A stretch of 48,478 nt of DNA from JBFHNV01 sp965365655 (GCA_965365655.1 CBDUCN010000005.1:1-48478); one strand, 5' to 3'; shown: positions 29,595-38,885, counted from the first letter of the stretch. A program made the numbers and translations. Notes: a model not told the origin generated them from the sequence alone.

Positions 29595-30494
29595 ATGCCG
29601 GATCCCCTGCCCATCTGGCGGATCTCCGACGGCCGCCGGGGCCATGACAACCAGAGCCTGGGGCTGCTCGACGCGCTCGCGCGGCTGCGCCCGCTCGCGG
29701 TGCGCGAGCTGGCCGTGCGCGGCGGCCTCGCGGGCGCGCTGGCCGCATGGCGCCGGCGCGACGACGACCCGCCGCCGGCGCTGGTGGTCGGCGCGGGGCA
29801 CGCGACCCACCTCGCGCTGCTCGCGGCGGCCCACCGCCAGCGCGCGCGCAGCGTCGTGCTGATGAACCCCAGCCTGCCGCGGCGCTGGTTCGACCTGTGC
29901 ATCCTGCCGGTTCACGACGGGGTCGCGGAGGGCGGCAACGTGCTGCTCAGCCTCGGCGCGCTGAACCGCGTGCGGCCATCGCCGGAACGCGATCCCGTCG
30001 AGGGCCTGATGCTGCTGGGCGGTCCCTCGCGCCACCACGGCTGGGACGACGACGCGATCGTCGCGCAGCTCGCCGCGATCGCCGCCGCGGACGCGCAGCT
30101 GCGCTGGACGGCCGCGAGCTCGCCGCGCACGCCGGCCGGCACCGTCGCGCGGGTGCAGGCGCTGCCGGACATCGACGTGATGCCGTTCGACGCCTGCCCG
30201 CCCGGCTGGCTCGCGCAGCGCCTCGCCCGCGCGGCGCGGGTCTGGGTGTCCGAGGACAGCGTGTCCATGGCCTACGAGGCGGCCTCGTCCGGAGCCGCGA
30301 CCGGGCTGCTCGCGGTGCCCACGCGGCGCCGCGGCCGGGTGCATGCCGCGATCGAGGCGCTGCTCGACGCCGGCCACGCCCGGCGATTCGACGACTGGTC
30401 GGCAGGCGAGCCGCTGGCGCCTCCCGGCGCTCCGCTGCAGGAGGCGTCGCGCTGCGCGCGCGCGCTGCTCGAGCGATGGCCGGACCTCGCCTGA
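29595..30494 (+). CDS. ELM1/GtrOC1-family protein (putative nucleoside-diphosphate-sugar transferase)
   Basis: 299 residues. The N-terminus PIWRISDGRRGHDNQSLGLL and later WVSEDSVSMAYEAASSG are typical of the bacterial relatives of the plant mitochondrial fission protein ELM1. These proteins have a GT-B-like fold and are found in LPS/capsule loci. A Gly-rich MLLGGPSRHHGWDD segment fits a nucleotide-sugar loop. It is the first of four overlapping genes: the next gene starts 19 bases inside its 3' end. Placement between msbA and glycosyltransferases suggests a role in LPS core or surface glycan assembly. No experimental function is assumed. Confidence 0.85.
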   Translation: MPDPLPIWRISDGRRGHDNQSLGLLDALARLRPLAVRELAVRGGLAGALAAWRRRDDDPPPALVVGAGHATHLALLAAAHRQRARSVVLMNPSLPRRWFDLCILPVHDGVAEGGNVLLSLGALNRVRPSPERDPVEGLMLLGGPSRHHGWDDDAIVAQLAAIAAADAQLRWTAASSPRTPAGTVARVQALPDIDVMPFDACPPGWLAQRLARAARVWVSEDSVSMAYEAASSGAATGLLAVPTRRRGRVHAAIEALLDAGHARRFDDWSAGEPLAPPGAPLQEASRCARALLERWPDLA

Positions 30495-31600
30495 CCGTGC
30501 TGCAGCTGCTGCCCGCGCTGGACGGCGGCGGCGTGGAGCAGGGCACCCTGGAGGTGACCCGCGCGCTGGCCGGCGCGGGCCACCGTGCGCTGGTGATCTC
30601 TGCCGGCGGGCGCATGGTGGACGCGATCGAGGCCGCCGGCGGCGAGCACCTCGCGTGGTCCATCGGCCGCAAGTCCCCGCTGACGCTGCGCCACGTGCCC
30701 GCGCTGCGGGCGCTGTTCGCACGCGAATCGGTGGACATCGTGCACCCGCGCTCGAGGGTGCCGGCGTGGGTGGCGTGGCTCGCGTGGCGCGGCGCCGGCA
30801 CCGCGCGCCCGCGGCTGGTGACGACGGTGCACGGCTTCTACCGCCCCGGCACCTGGAGCAGCGTGATGGTGCGCGGCGAGCGCGTGATCTGCGTGTCCGA
30901 CGCGATCGAGGACTACGTGCGCAGCCACTACCCCTGGGTGCCGCCGGAACGGCTCACGGTGATCCACCGCGGCATCGACCACGAGCGCTTTCCGCACGGC
31001 TACCGCCCGCCGGACGCGTGGCTGCGGGACTGGGCGCAGGCGCACCCGGAGCTGGGGGGTCGCCGCCTGCTGCTGCTGCCGGCCAGACTCACCCGGCGCA
31101 AGGGCCACGAGAGCTTCCTCGACCTGCTCGCCGCGCTGGTCGCGCGCGGCCACGACGTGCACGGCCTGATCGCCGGAGGCGAGGATCCCCGACGCGCCGC
31201 GTACGCCGCGTCGCTGCGCGAGCAGGTCAGCTCGCTGGGCCTGAGCGAGCGGGTCAGCTTCCTCGGCCATCGCGGCGACCTTCGCGAGCTGATGGCGATC
31301 AGCGACCTGGTGCTGTCGCTGTCCAGCGCACCGGAGTCGTTCGGGCGCGTGGTCCTGGAGGCCGTGTCGCTGGGCCGGCCCACTCTCGGGCTCGCGCACG
31401 GCGGCGTCGCCGAGATCCTGCGCGAGCTCTACCCGCCCGGCGCGGTGCCTCCCGGCGATGCGCAGGGTCTGCTCGTCGCCGCCGAGCGCCTGCTCGCCGC
31501 GCCGCCGCCCGTGCCGCCGACCCGCGCGTTCGCGCTCGACACGATGCTCGAACGCACGCTGGATCTGTACCTCGCGCTGTCGGCGCAGGCATCACCGTGA
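30476..31600 (+). CDS. Glycosyltransferase family 4 (GT-B) protein
   Basis: 374 residues. The start is the ATG at 30476, overlapping the previous gene by 19 bases; the open frame reaches much further up but only as a shadow of the ELM1-like gene. The N-terminus LTVLQLLPALDGGGVEQGTL is the standard GT4 opening with the flexible glycine loop. The C-terminal half has LLLPARLTRRKGHESFLDLL, RVSFLGHRGDLRELMAISDL and SSAPESFGRVVLEAVSLGRP, which contains the EX7E motif that binds the nucleotide-sugar donor. Probably a peripheral inner-membrane enzyme adding a sugar to the LPS core or a related glycan. Confidence 0.93.
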   Translation: MAGPRLTVLQLLPALDGGGVEQGTLEVTRALAGAGHRALVISAGGRMVDAIEAAGGEHLAWSIGRKSPLTLRHVPALRALFARESVDIVHPRSRVPAWVAWLAWRGAGTARPRLVTTVHGFYRPGTWSSVMVRGERVICVSDAIEDYVRSHYPWVPPERLTVIHRGIDHERFPHGYRPPDAWLRDWAQAHPELGGRRLLLLPARLTRRKGHESFLDLLAALVARGHDVHGLIAGGEDPRRAAYAASLREQVSSLGLSERVSFLGHRGDLRELMAISDLVLSLSSAPESFGRVVLEAVSLGRPTLGLAHGGVAEILRELYPPGAVPPGDAQGLLVAAERLLAAPPPVPPTRAFALDTMLERTLDLYLALSAQASP

Positions 31601-32577
31601 GCGCGGAGGCGAAAACCGGCACCTGCGTGGCGTGCGCGGAAAGCGCCCGCGCGCCGCGCTTCACCGCGTGCGAACGGCTGCTCGACAGCGGCGAACGCTT
31701 CCTCTACTGGGAGTGCCCGCAGTGCGGCTGCGTGCAGATCGACCGCGTGCCGGAGGACCTCGCGCGCCACTATCCGGGCGCTTACTTCGCGTACCGCGCG
31801 CAGCACGCGCTGGCGGCGAACCGCGTGCGCGCATGGCTGGACCCGAAACGGCTGCGCGCGGCCTGCGGCGGGCGCGACGTCCTGGGCGCGCTGGCGAACC
31901 GCGTGCTGAAGCCGCTGGACTATGCCGCATGGTGCGCACGCACCGGGCTCGGCGCGGGCGCCAGCGCGCTGGACGTGGGCTGCGGGAGCGGCAAGCTGCT
32001 GGTGCGGCTTCGCAACGCGGGCTTCGCGCGCTGCGTCGGCGTGGATCCGTACGTCGCATCGGACCTGCACTACCGCAACGGCGTCGTCGTGCGCCGGATG
32101 GACCTCGGCGCGCTGGCGGCGGAGGACGGCATCGCACCGTTCGACCTGGTCATGTTCCACCATTCGCTGGAGCACGTGCCGGATCCCGTCGACCACCTGA
32201 ATGCTGCGCGCCGCCTGCTCGCGGCCGGCGGCTGGATCCTGGTGCGCATCCCGGTGGCGGGGACGCTGGCGTGGCGCACCTACCGCGAGCACTGGGTGCA
32301 GCTCGACCCGCCCCGTCACCTGTTCGTGCCCAGCGTGGACGCGATGCACCGCCTCGCGGCGCGCGCCGGGCTCGCGGTCACCGACGTGCTGTTCGACAGC
32401 ACCGCGGGGCAGTTCGCGATCTCCGAGATGTACCGTGCCGGGGTGTCTCCGAGCTCCGAGCAGGGCAGACGGTGGCGGGTGGAGCCCGCGCAGCGTCGGC
32501 GCTGGGAGACGCAGGCGCGCGCCCTCAACGCCGCCAGCGACGGCGACCAGGCAGCATTCCTGCTGCGCGCGACGTGA
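31597..32577 (+). CDS. Class I SAM-dependent methyltransferase with N-terminal zinc ribbon
   Basis: 326 residues. The GTG start overlaps the previous stop (GTGA). A likely zinc ribbon is formed by C10/C13 (CVAC) and C40/C43 (CPQC). The Rossmann methyltransferase core follows with motif I ALDVGCGSGKLL, a GVDPYV acidic loop, and FDLVMFHHSLEHVPDP. The arrangement matches the zinc-ribbon plus Methyltransf group common in O-antigen and sugar-modification clusters, where it may methylate a sugar or lipid-linked glycan. The acceptor is unknown. Translation is coupled on both sides by 4-base overlaps. Confidence 0.9.
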   Translation: MSAEAKTGTCVACAESARAPRFTACERLLDSGERFLYWECPQCGCVQIDRVPEDLARHYPGAYFAYRAQHALAANRVRAWLDPKRLRAACGGRDVLGALANRVLKPLDYAAWCARTGLGAGASALDVGCGSGKLLVRLRNAGFARCVGVDPYVASDLHYRNGVVVRRMDLGALAAEDGIAPFDLVMFHHSLEHVPDPVDHLNAARRLLAAGGWILVRIPVAGTLAWRTYREHWVQLDPPRHLFVPSVDAMHRLAARAGLAVTDVLFDSTAGQFAISEMYRAGVSPSSEQGRRWRVEPAQRRRWETQARALNAASDGDQAAFLLRAT

Positions 32578-33515
32578 GCGGGCCGCGCCTGCTGCTGGTC
32601 GCAAAGCCGTGGCGCGGCGGCCTGGCCGAATACCTGTTCCGCGCGCTGCGCGCGCGCGCCGCGGACCGGGCCGCGTGGCTGCCCAGCTATCCGCGCGGCG
32701 CGATCGAACGGCTGCGCTACCGGGTGTCCAGGAACGCCTGGCGCCGGGAGCTGATCGCGCGCGTGAACGCCGCGCCCCGCGACGCCGCGCTGTTCGTGAA
32801 CCTGCCGCCCGGCGCGCGCGACGTCGCGCCGCATCCGGGCAACGTGCTGTGGCTCACCGACGCACCGCGTCCGCGCGCCGAGGATCTCGCGCCGTTCGCC
32901 CGCGTGTTCGTCAGCGACCCCGGCCACGCCGATGCGGTGCGCGCCACGGCGGGCGCGCGCTTCGCCGGCGTGCTGCCGTTCGCGTGCGACCCCGGGATCC
33001 ACACCCCGGCGACGGCGCGCAGCGTGCGCGACGTGTGCTTCATCGGCAATCGCGACGCGAAGCGCGACGCGCATCTCGCGGCGCTGCTCGCGAGCGGCGC
33101 GCGCTGCACCGTCGTCGGGAACTACTTCGCGCGCCACTCGCTGTTCTGGCGCCATCCGGGGAGCTTCCGGCCGCGCGTCGCGCTGGCGGCGATGGGGCGC
33201 GTGTACGCGCGCCACCGCCTTTCGCTGAACGTGCACGCCGCGGTGCTGCGCGAGGGCACCAACATGCGCACCTTCGAGTGCGCGGCCTATGGCATCGCGC
33301 AGCTGGTGGAGCACCGCCCCGGGCTGGACGCGCTGTTCGACCCGGAGCGCGAGATCGCGACGTACCGCGAGGCCGCGGAGATCCCCGCGCGCGTGGCGGC
33401 GCTGCTCGCGGACCCGGAGCATCTGCGCGCGATGGCGCGACGCGCGCGGGAACGGGTGCTGGCCGGACACACCTACCGGCACCGGGTCGCCGCGCTGCTC
33501 GACGGGCTGACCTGA
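32574..33515 (+). CDS. Glycosyltransferase, CgeB-like (glycosyltransferase group 1)
   Basis: 313 residues; GTG start overlapping the previous stop (GTGA). The N-terminal half contains VLWLTDAPRPRAEDLAPFAR and RVFVSDPGHADAV, and the C-terminal half FIGNRDAKRDAHLAALL, LSLNVHAAVLREGTNMRTFE and AAYGIAQLVEHRPGLDALF. This is the pattern of the CgeB/spore-maturation-type glycosyltransferases: a GT-B fold with the donor-binding acidic residues in NMRTFECAAYG. It is the last gene of the plus-strand LPS cluster. A GC hairpin lies between it and the converging minus-strand cluster. Confidence 0.87.
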   Translation: MSGPRLLLVAKPWRGGLAEYLFRALRARAADRAAWLPSYPRGAIERLRYRVSRNAWRRELIARVNAAPRDAALFVNLPPGARDVAPHPGNVLWLTDAPRPRAEDLAPFARVFVSDPGHADAVRATAGARFAGVLPFACDPGIHTPATARSVRDVCFIGNRDAKRDAHLAALLASGARCTVVGNYFARHSLFWRHPGSFRPRVALAAMGRVYARHRLSLNVHAAVLREGTNMRTFECAAYGIAQLVEHRPGLDALFDPEREIATYREAAEIPARVAALLADPEHLRAMARRARERVLAGHTYRHRVAALLDGLT

Positions 33516-33577
33516 TCGTGACGATTCACGTCGCGTGCCGGATCGCCGCACGGCGGCTCGGACGCGTCATCGCACCG

Positions 33578-33602
33578 CGCGGGCGGCGTGGCGCCGCCCG
33601 CG
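33578..33602. terminator. Hairpin between converging glycosyltransferase clusters
   Basis: A perfect 11-bp GC stem (33578-33588 with 33592-33602) with loop TGG lies in the 94-base convergent gap. It has no T-tract on either strand. Its symmetry allows it to serve both directions. Confidence 0.5.
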
Positions 33603-33609
33603 GCCGGGC

Positions 33610-34689
33610 TCAGGCCGCCGGGCGCTCCGCGAGCAGCCGCGCGTACACCTCCCGGTGCGCCCGCGCGACGGCGTCCTCGCTGAACTCGGACTCGATGCGG
33701 GCCCGGCCCGCGTGCGCCATCGCAGCGCGCACCGCGCCGTCGGCGGCCAGCAGCTCGCCGATCGCGCGCGCCAGCGCGTCCGGGGCCTCGACCGGCACGA
33801 GCACGCCGTCCACGCGGTCGCGAATCAGCTCGACGGGCCCGCGGGTGCGAGTGGCCACCACCGGCACGCCCTGGTTCCACGCCTCGAGCACGGCACTGCC
33901 GACCGGCGCGTCACGGGACGGATAGACGAACACGTCGGACGCGCACAGGAAGCGCTGCGGCACCGCGGCCTCGGACACGAAGCGTACCCGCCCGGCAATG
34001 CCCAGCTCGCCGGCCAGGCCGCGCAACGCGTGCTCCTCGGGGCCCTCGCCGACCACCAGCAGGTGCGCGTCGGCGCCGTTGGACGCAGGCAGCAGGGCGG
34101 TGGCGCGCAGCAGCACGTCCACGCCGCGGTCGCGGTGCAGCCGTCCGAGACAGGCCAGCACGGGTGCGCCGGCGGGGAGCGCCAGCTGCGCGCGCAGCGC
34201 GGCGCGCTGTGCGCCGTCCGCGACGATCGCGGCCTCGACCGCGTGACCGATGCAGAACACGTGCCGCTCGGGAAGGCCGCTGTCCACCAGGTGATCGCGG
34301 ATGCCCCGGGTGCTCGCAATCCACGCGTGCGCGTGGCGCAGGTTGCGCACGTCGTGGTACCCGCCCACGCGCGCCACGTGCACCGGACCGCCCGCGCGGG
34401 GCGGAAAGCGCGTGAGCCGGGTGGCCCGGCCCATGTAGGTCTGCACCAGCTGCGCGTCGAACGCGCGGCTCAGGGCCGCGATGCGGGCGCGCGCGAACGG
34501 GTCGAGGATGCTGCGCATGCGCACCGCCTCGTGGCGCACCGGCGGCACGATGCGCTCGCGCAGCCGGCTGCTCGGCCGCAGCACGCACAGCAGCTCCTCG
34601 CCCAGCGCGGCGAGCCCGCGCGTGAGTCTCAGGAAGAAGCGCTCGGCGCCTCCCTCCTCCCGGCTGCCGATCACGTGCAGGCTGCGCAT
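33610..34689 (-). CDS. Glycosyltransferase family 4 protein
   Basis: 359 residues from the ATG at 34689, whose N-terminus MRSLHVIGSREEGGAERFFL has the GT4 glycine-rich opening. The frame continues 71 codons further up but that part is not protein-like. Donor-site region: LACLGRLHRDRGVDVLLRA, LLVVGEGPEEHALRGLA, ASDVFVYPSRDAPVGSAVLE (EX7E-type end). It is separated from the other minus-strand glycosyltransferases by a 193-base gap (34690-34882). That gap contains a small AT-rich patch near 34848-34862 and may hold its own promoter, though I could not identify clear -35/-10 boxes. Confidence 0.92.
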   Translation of the reverse strand: MRSLHVIGSREEGGAERFFLRLTRGLAALGEELLCVLRPSSRLRERIVPPVRHEAVRMRSILDPFARARIAALSRAFDAQLVQTYMGRATRLTRFPPRAGGPVHVARVGGYHDVRNLRHAHAWIASTRGIRDHLVDSGLPERHVFCIGHAVEAAIVADGAQRAALRAQLALPAGAPVLACLGRLHRDRGVDVLLRATALLPASNGADAHLLVVGEGPEEHALRGLAGELGIAGRVRFVSEAAVPQRFLCASDVFVYPSRDAPVGSAVLEAWNQGVPVVATRTRGPVELIRDRVDGVLVPVEAPDALARAIGELLAADGAVRAAMAHAGRARIESEFSEDAVARAHREVYARLLAERPAA

Positions 34690-34882
34690 GGCGGCGATGG
34701 TCGTCTCCCGGCGCGAGGACGTGCCTCGAGCACCGACGTTACAGGAAGCACCCGGGTGCGGGCGCCCGGATGCGGCCGTGTGCACGATTGCTGCGAGGCA
34801 GCGTGAACGGTCCGGGACGACGCGATGAAAGTGAGCGCTCGCTGTCACTAAAATAGCAACCAGGAATCGACTTCGGGCGGCG

Positions 34883-35983
34883 TCACCGGCCGTCCGCCGC
34901 ACTGAACCCGAAGGCCTGCAGCAGCCGCATCAGCGCGTCCCGCACGGCAGCCGCGGAGAACCAGTCGCGGTACGTCCGCGCCGCGGCCGCCGCGCCGTCG
35001 ACCAGGGCGCGCGGCGACGCGCAGAGCTCGTCCAGCGCGCGTGCCAGCGCCGCGGGGTCGCCGGCCGGCAGGAAGCGCAGGCCCGGCGATGTTCCGGCGC
35101 GCAGCGCCGCGGGATACGCCGGCGCGTCGCGGGTGATCACCGGTCGTGCGCACGCGAGCGCCTGGTAGACCTTGTTCGGAATCACGCGGGCGGCCTTCGG
35201 CGACGTGCCGAACACCCCCAGCAGCACGTGCGCGGCGTGGATGCGCGCGGGGAGCCGGGCCTGGTCCAGCCACGGCTCGAAGCGCACCCGCGACTGGCCG
35301 CGCGCCAGCGTCTCGCAGCGCGCGCGCAACGGGCCGTCGCCCAGCAGCGTGATGCGAAGCTCCGGGCGCGTCGCCTCGGCCGCGGCGCGCACGATCACGT
35401 CCGGGCCCTGCAGCGCGAGGAAGCTGCCGTAGAACAACGCCTCGACGCGGTCGCGGTGCGCGGCCGGCGGCGCGGGGGCGAACAGCGACTCGTCGGCCCC
35501 GACCGGGATCACGTGCACACGGTCCGGCGCCGCGCCCAGCTGCGAGACGAAGTACGCGGCGTGGGCGTCGGTGTCGGCAACCACCCGGTCCGCGGCCGTG
35601 AACAGGCCGCGCTCCCAGGCCAGCAGCCGCCGCGCCGCGGGGCTTCCCGGCGCGTGCTTGCCGCGCTCGTCCACCTGCTTGTCGTAGGCGCTGATCAGCG
35701 GGTCGAAGCACAGCGCCACGCCGCGGGCCTCGGCGAAGCGCCGCGCCGACGGCACGTCGCGCTGCCGGAAGCACGGCACCCAGACCAGGTCGACCCGCGG
35801 CGGCGGCCGCAGGCGCGCCTGCACGCCCGCGACGACGCCGGCCAGCGGCCGGAAGTCGGCGACCTGCCAGCCCAGATCGGCGAACGCGCTGCGCAGCACG
35901 GCATTGCGCGAGTACGCGGGGTCGGAGCGGCCCCACCACAGCACGCAGGGGCGCCGCCCGTCGGCGGAGCGCGGCGTCAGCAC
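34883..35983 (-). CDS. Glycosyltransferase (GT-B, group 1)
   Basis: 366 residues from the GTG at 35983, which lies 7 bases inside the end of the upstream heptosyltransferase gene. The frame is open far upstream only as a shadow of that gene. N-terminal PCVLWWGRSDPAYSRNAVLR and VDLVWVPCFRQRDVP mark the acceptor domain. The C-terminal donor domain has VHVIPVGADESLFAP, ALFYGSFLALQGPDVIVRAA, RITLLGDGPLRARCETLA and a KVYQALACARPVITRDAPAY block typical of GT4-like enzymes. Likely adds a sugar to LPS core or O-antigen. The specific donor cannot be read from sequence. Confidence 0.87.
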   Translation of the reverse strand: MLTPRSADGRRPCVLWWGRSDPAYSRNAVLRSAFADLGWQVADFRPLAGVVAGVQARLRPPPRVDLVWVPCFRQRDVPSARRFAEARGVALCFDPLISAYDKQVDERGKHAPGSPAARRLLAWERGLFTAADRVVADTDAHAAYFVSQLGAAPDRVHVIPVGADESLFAPAPPAAHRDRVEALFYGSFLALQGPDVIVRAAAEATRPELRITLLGDGPLRARCETLARGQSRVRFEPWLDQARLPARIHAAHVLLGVFGTSPKAARVIPNKVYQALACARPVITRDAPAYPAALRAGTSPGLRFLPAGDPAALARALDELCASPRALVDGAAAAARTYRDWFSAAAVRDALMRLLQAFGFSAADGR

Positions 35984-37053
35984 GGAACCGGGGATGCGCC
36001 GGGGAGCGGCACCCCGAGCTCCACGAGCGCAGCCAGCACCTGCTCCGGGCTCAGCACCTGCATGCACGAATGATGGCTGCACTGCTTGCGGTAACAGCTC
36101 CGGCACCACAGCGCGCCCTGCAGCATCTGCACCCGGGCTCCGGCCGGACGCACCCGGCGCGGGTCGGTGGGCCCGCACAGCACGACCATCGGCCGCGCCG
36201 CGGCGGCCGCGACGTGCGCCGGGCCGGTGTCGTTGGACACCACGCAGCACGCCGCCTCGGCGAGGTGAACCAGGTCCAGGACCGCGGTCTCGCCGCACGC
36301 GTTGACCGCCACCCCGGGGCAGGCCTGCGCGATGGCATCGCACTCGGCGCGCTCGTCGTCGGCGCCCACCAGCAGCACCTTGCCCACACCGCGCTCGGCG
36401 AGCGCCAGCGCGAGGGCGGTGAAGCGGCGCCAGCCCCAGCGCTTCAACGGCGCGGCGGCGTGGCAGCCGGGGATGAACAGCGCGAAGCTGCCCGGCGCGA
36501 GACCGTGCCGGTCGAGCAGCGCCCGGGCGCGCTCGCGCTGGGAAGGCGCGGGGTGCAGCACCGGCTGCCGTGCGTGCGTCGCGATCCCTGCGGCGCCAAG
36601 CGTCATGCGCAGGTGGTCCAGCGCGTTGACCTCGGGCGCGGGGGCCGCCGGCGCGACGGTGTAGGGCCAGTGCCGGTGATTGCCCACGCGGATGCGCGGC
36701 GCGCACCCGGTCGCCGTGAGCGCCGCGATCACCAGCCGCGAGCGGTCCGTGGACTGCAGGTCCACCAGCGCGTCGTAACCGCCGCGCCCGACGCGCCAGA
36801 TCCACTGCACGATGCCGCCGAGATCCGGGCGCCGCACGTCGACGCCGAGCACTCGCGCGAAGCGCGGATCGTGCTCGAACAGGTGCGCGTAGCGCGGCAG
36901 GGTGTCGAGATCGAGCGTGACGCCGGGCAGCGCGCGGTGGATGTCCTCCATCACCGCGCTGGCGAGCGCGAGGTCGCCCAGCGCGCTCCACTTCATCACC
37001 AGCACGCGCTTCACGCCGGCGCGCGGCAGGTCGATGCTCCAGCGCCGCGGCAT
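35977..37053 (-). CDS. Glycosyltransferase family 9 (heptosyltransferase type)
   Basis: 358 residues from the ATG at 37053, whose A is also the last base of the upstream lpxL stop (TGATG). The open frame continues 20 codons further. GT9 features: KRVLVMKWSALGDLALASAV at the N-terminus, YDALVDLQSTDRSRL, FIPGCHAAAPLKRWGW (sugar-nucleotide loop), and VVSNDTGPAHVAAAAARPMV. In GT9 enzymes the last block binds ADP-heptose. It probably transfers heptose to Kdo-lipid A or the inner core, but WaaC, WaaF and WaaQ types cannot be told apart by eye. A Cys-rich stretch near the C-terminus (CRSCYRKQCSHHSC) resembles that of some WaaQ/F-like proteins. Confidence 0.92.
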   Translation of the reverse strand: MPRRWSIDLPRAGVKRVLVMKWSALGDLALASAVMEDIHRALPGVTLDLDTLPRYAHLFEHDPRFARVLGVDVRRPDLGGIVQWIWRVGRGGYDALVDLQSTDRSRLVIAALTATGCAPRIRVGNHRHWPYTVAPAAPAPEVNALDHLRMTLGAAGIATHARQPVLHPAPSQRERARALLDRHGLAPGSFALFIPGCHAAAPLKRWGWRRFTALALALAERGVGKVLLVGADDERAECDAIAQACPGVAVNACGETAVLDLVHLAEAACCVVSNDTGPAHVAAAAARPMVVLCGPTDPRRVRPAGARVQMLQGALWCRSCYRKQCSHHSCMQVLSPEQVLAALVELGVPLPGASPVPC

Positions 37054-37976
37054 CAGTCGTCGTAGACGGCGGGCAAGCCGGGAGGGCGTGTCTTGAAGCG
37101 CCGGTGCACCCACAGGTACTGCGCGGGCGCGAGATGCACCTGCTGCTCGATGATGCGGTTCAGCCGCCTCGTCGCCGCTTCCAGATCATCGCCGGGAAAG
37201 TCCTCCAGCGCCGGCAGCACCTCGAACTCGTAGCCCTGGCAGTCCGGCAGGCGGCGATAAAGCAGCGGCAGCAGCGCCGCGCCGGTGCGCGCGGCGATGC
37301 GCGCGGTGGTCGTCACCGTGGCCGCGGGCTGGCCGAAGAACGTCACGAACGCGCCCTGCGCGATGCCGTGGTCCTGGTCCGGAGAGAACCACACCACCTT
37401 GTCGGAGCGCAGTGCCGTGAGCAGCGTGCGCATGTCCTCGCGGTCGAACATCACCGCGCCCTGGCGCCCGCGCCCGCGGAAGATCACGCGGTCGAGCACC
37501 GGGTTCTTGTTGCGGCGATAGATCGAGTGCGCCGGCTGGTAGCGCGACACGAGCTGCATCGACATCTCGAGGCTGGTGAGATGTGCCGCCATGAAGATCG
37601 CGCCGCGCCCCGACTGCAGGGCCCGCGTCACGTTCTCCAGGCCCCGGAAGCGCACGATCGCGTCCAGCGCCGGACCGGGCAGCGTCCAGGCCGCCGCCGT
37701 GTCCACCAGCCCGATGCCCAGCTCCTGGAAGTGCTCGCGAAGCAACGCGGCACGGCGCCGCACGCTCCAGTGCGGGAAGCACAATTCGAGGTTGCGCTGC
37801 GCGATGTGGCGGCGGCGGCGCATCAGCCCGCGCATCAGATCGCCGAGCGCGCGGCCGAGCCGCACGCGCAAGCCGCACGGCATCCGCCCCACTACCGCGA
37901 GCGCCGCGACCAGCAGCCAGGTCGGCCACCAGCGCGGTGATGCGAGGGCGGACCGGCGGCCCGCGTCAGCCGCCAT
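37053..37976 (-). CDS. lpxL: Lipid A biosynthesis acyltransferase (LpxL/HtrB family)
   Basis: 307 residues. The ATG at 37976 overlaps the end of rmlD by 11 bases. An N-terminal TM anchor (WWPTWLLVAALAVVG) is followed by an HX4E catalytic motif in FMAAHLTSLEMSMQL. Typical family blocks are RNLELCFPHWSVRRR near residue 60, HSIYRRNKNPVLD, and KVVWFSPDQDHG. It transfers a secondary acyl chain from acyl-ACP to Kdo-lipid A at the inner membrane. Family members LpxL, LpxM and LpxP are not distinguishable here, so the symbol is by family. Tight coupling with sugar genes on both sides suggests co-production of lipid A and core. Confidence 0.87.
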   Translation of the reverse strand: MAADAGRRSALASPRWWPTWLLVAALAVVGRMPCGLRVRLGRALGDLMRGLMRRRRHIAQRNLELCFPHWSVRRRAALLREHFQELGIGLVDTAAAWTLPGPALDAIVRFRGLENVTRALQSGRGAIFMAAHLTSLEMSMQLVSRYQPAHSIYRRNKNPVLDRVIFRGRGRQGAVMFDREDMRTLLTALRSDKVVWFSPDQDHGIAQGAFVTFFGQPAATVTTTARIAARTGAALLPLLYRRLPDCQGYEFEVLPALEDFPGDDLEAATRRLNRIIEQQVHLAPAQYLWVHRRFKTRPPGLPAVYDD

Positions 37977-38865
37977 CGTCGAGGGCGTCGAAGGCCGGCA
38001 TCGCGGCGGCGATCTGATCGTGCCAGTCGGCAAGCCCGATGCCGAGACGCTCCCGCGCGCGGGAGCAGTCCAGCACCGAACGCGCCGGGCGCGGCGCGGG
38101 TGCGGCGAAGGTCGCCGTGTCGATCGCCTCCAGCGGCGCGCGCGCGGGCGGGCGCATCAGCGACCGGATTGCCGCCGCGAACCCGTGCCACGTGGTCTGC
38201 CCGGCGGCGCACAGGTGGTACAGACCGGCGAGCTCAGCGACCCGATCGGCGTCCTCGCGCGCCAGCAGGTCGAGCACTGATTCCGCGACCGGCTGCGCCC
38301 AGGTGGGGCAGCCCCACTGGTCGTCGACGACGCGCACCGGCGACTCGCCGCGGAACAGCCGGCGCATGGTCGCGACGAAGTTGCGCCCGCCGGGCGCGTA
38401 CAGCCAGCACGTGCGCAGCACGAGGTGCGCGGCGCCCGACGCGCGCACCGCGTCCTCGCCGGCGAGCTTGCTGCGTCCGTAGCTGCCGAGCGGCGCCGGC
38501 GGATCGTCCTCCCGCCAGGCGCGCTCGCCGCGGCCGTCGAACACGTAGTCGGTCGAGAAGTGCACCAGCAACGCGCCCTGCTCGCGGCACGCCGCCGCGA
38601 GCGCCGCCGGAGCGTGGGCGTTGACCGCCATCGCGAGCTCCGGCTCGCTCTCCGCGCGGTCCACCGCGGTGTACGCGGCGGCGTTGACGACCACCGACGG
38701 CGCCGCGTCCGCGAGCGCCTCGGCGATGCGCGCCGGGCGCGTCACGTCCAGCTCGAGCCACCCGGGCCGCGGCGCCCGCGCCGCGAGGCGGTGTCGCAGC
38801 CCGCGCGCGGCGAGCGCGCGCGCGAACTCGCCGCCGAGCTGCCCGCCGGCACCCAGCACCAGCAC
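37966..38865 (-). CDS. rmlD: dTDP-4-dehydrorhamnose reductase
   Basis: NADPH-dependent last step of dTDP-L-rhamnose synthesis. 299 residues from the GTG at 38865. Motifs: nucleotide loop LGAGGQLG at the N-terminus, VVNAAAYTAVDRAE, HFSTDYVFDG, catalytic YGRSK, and the C-terminal DCSRARERLG. There is no ATG at a sensible place. GTG 38865 lacks a Shine-Dalgarno, whereas a CTG at 38889, overlapping the rmlC stop as CTGA, has GGAG 8 bases ahead and would give 307 residues. It follows rmlC; rmlA and rmlB are not in the window. Confidence 0.92.
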   Translation of the reverse strand: MLVLGAGGQLGGEFARALAARGLRHRLAARAPRPGWLELDVTRPARIAEALADAAPSVVVNAAAYTAVDRAESEPELAMAVNAHAPAALAAACREQGALLVHFSTDYVFDGRGERAWREDDPPAPLGSYGRSKLAGEDAVRASGAAHLVLRTCWLYAPGGRNFVATMRRLFRGESPVRVVDDQWGCPTWAQPVAESVLDLLAREDADRVAELAGLYHLCAAGQTTWHGFAAAIRSLMRPPARAPLEAIDTATFAAPAPRPARSVLDCSRARERLGIGLADWHDQIAAAMPAFDALDDGG

Positions 38866-38885
38866 GGGGCCACGGTCCAGGATGC

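Noticed and set aside
34690..34882. Promoter in the AT-rich patch between two glycosyltransferase genes
   Set aside because: A TATTTT-like -10 exists on the minus strand, but no -35 at a usable distance was found.
34883..36991. A 702-codon minus-strand frame suggesting a fused heptosyltransferase-glycosyltransferase
   Set aside because: The upper half is an out-of-frame reading of the GT9 gene. Only the part from the GTG at 35983 has glycosyltransferase motifs.
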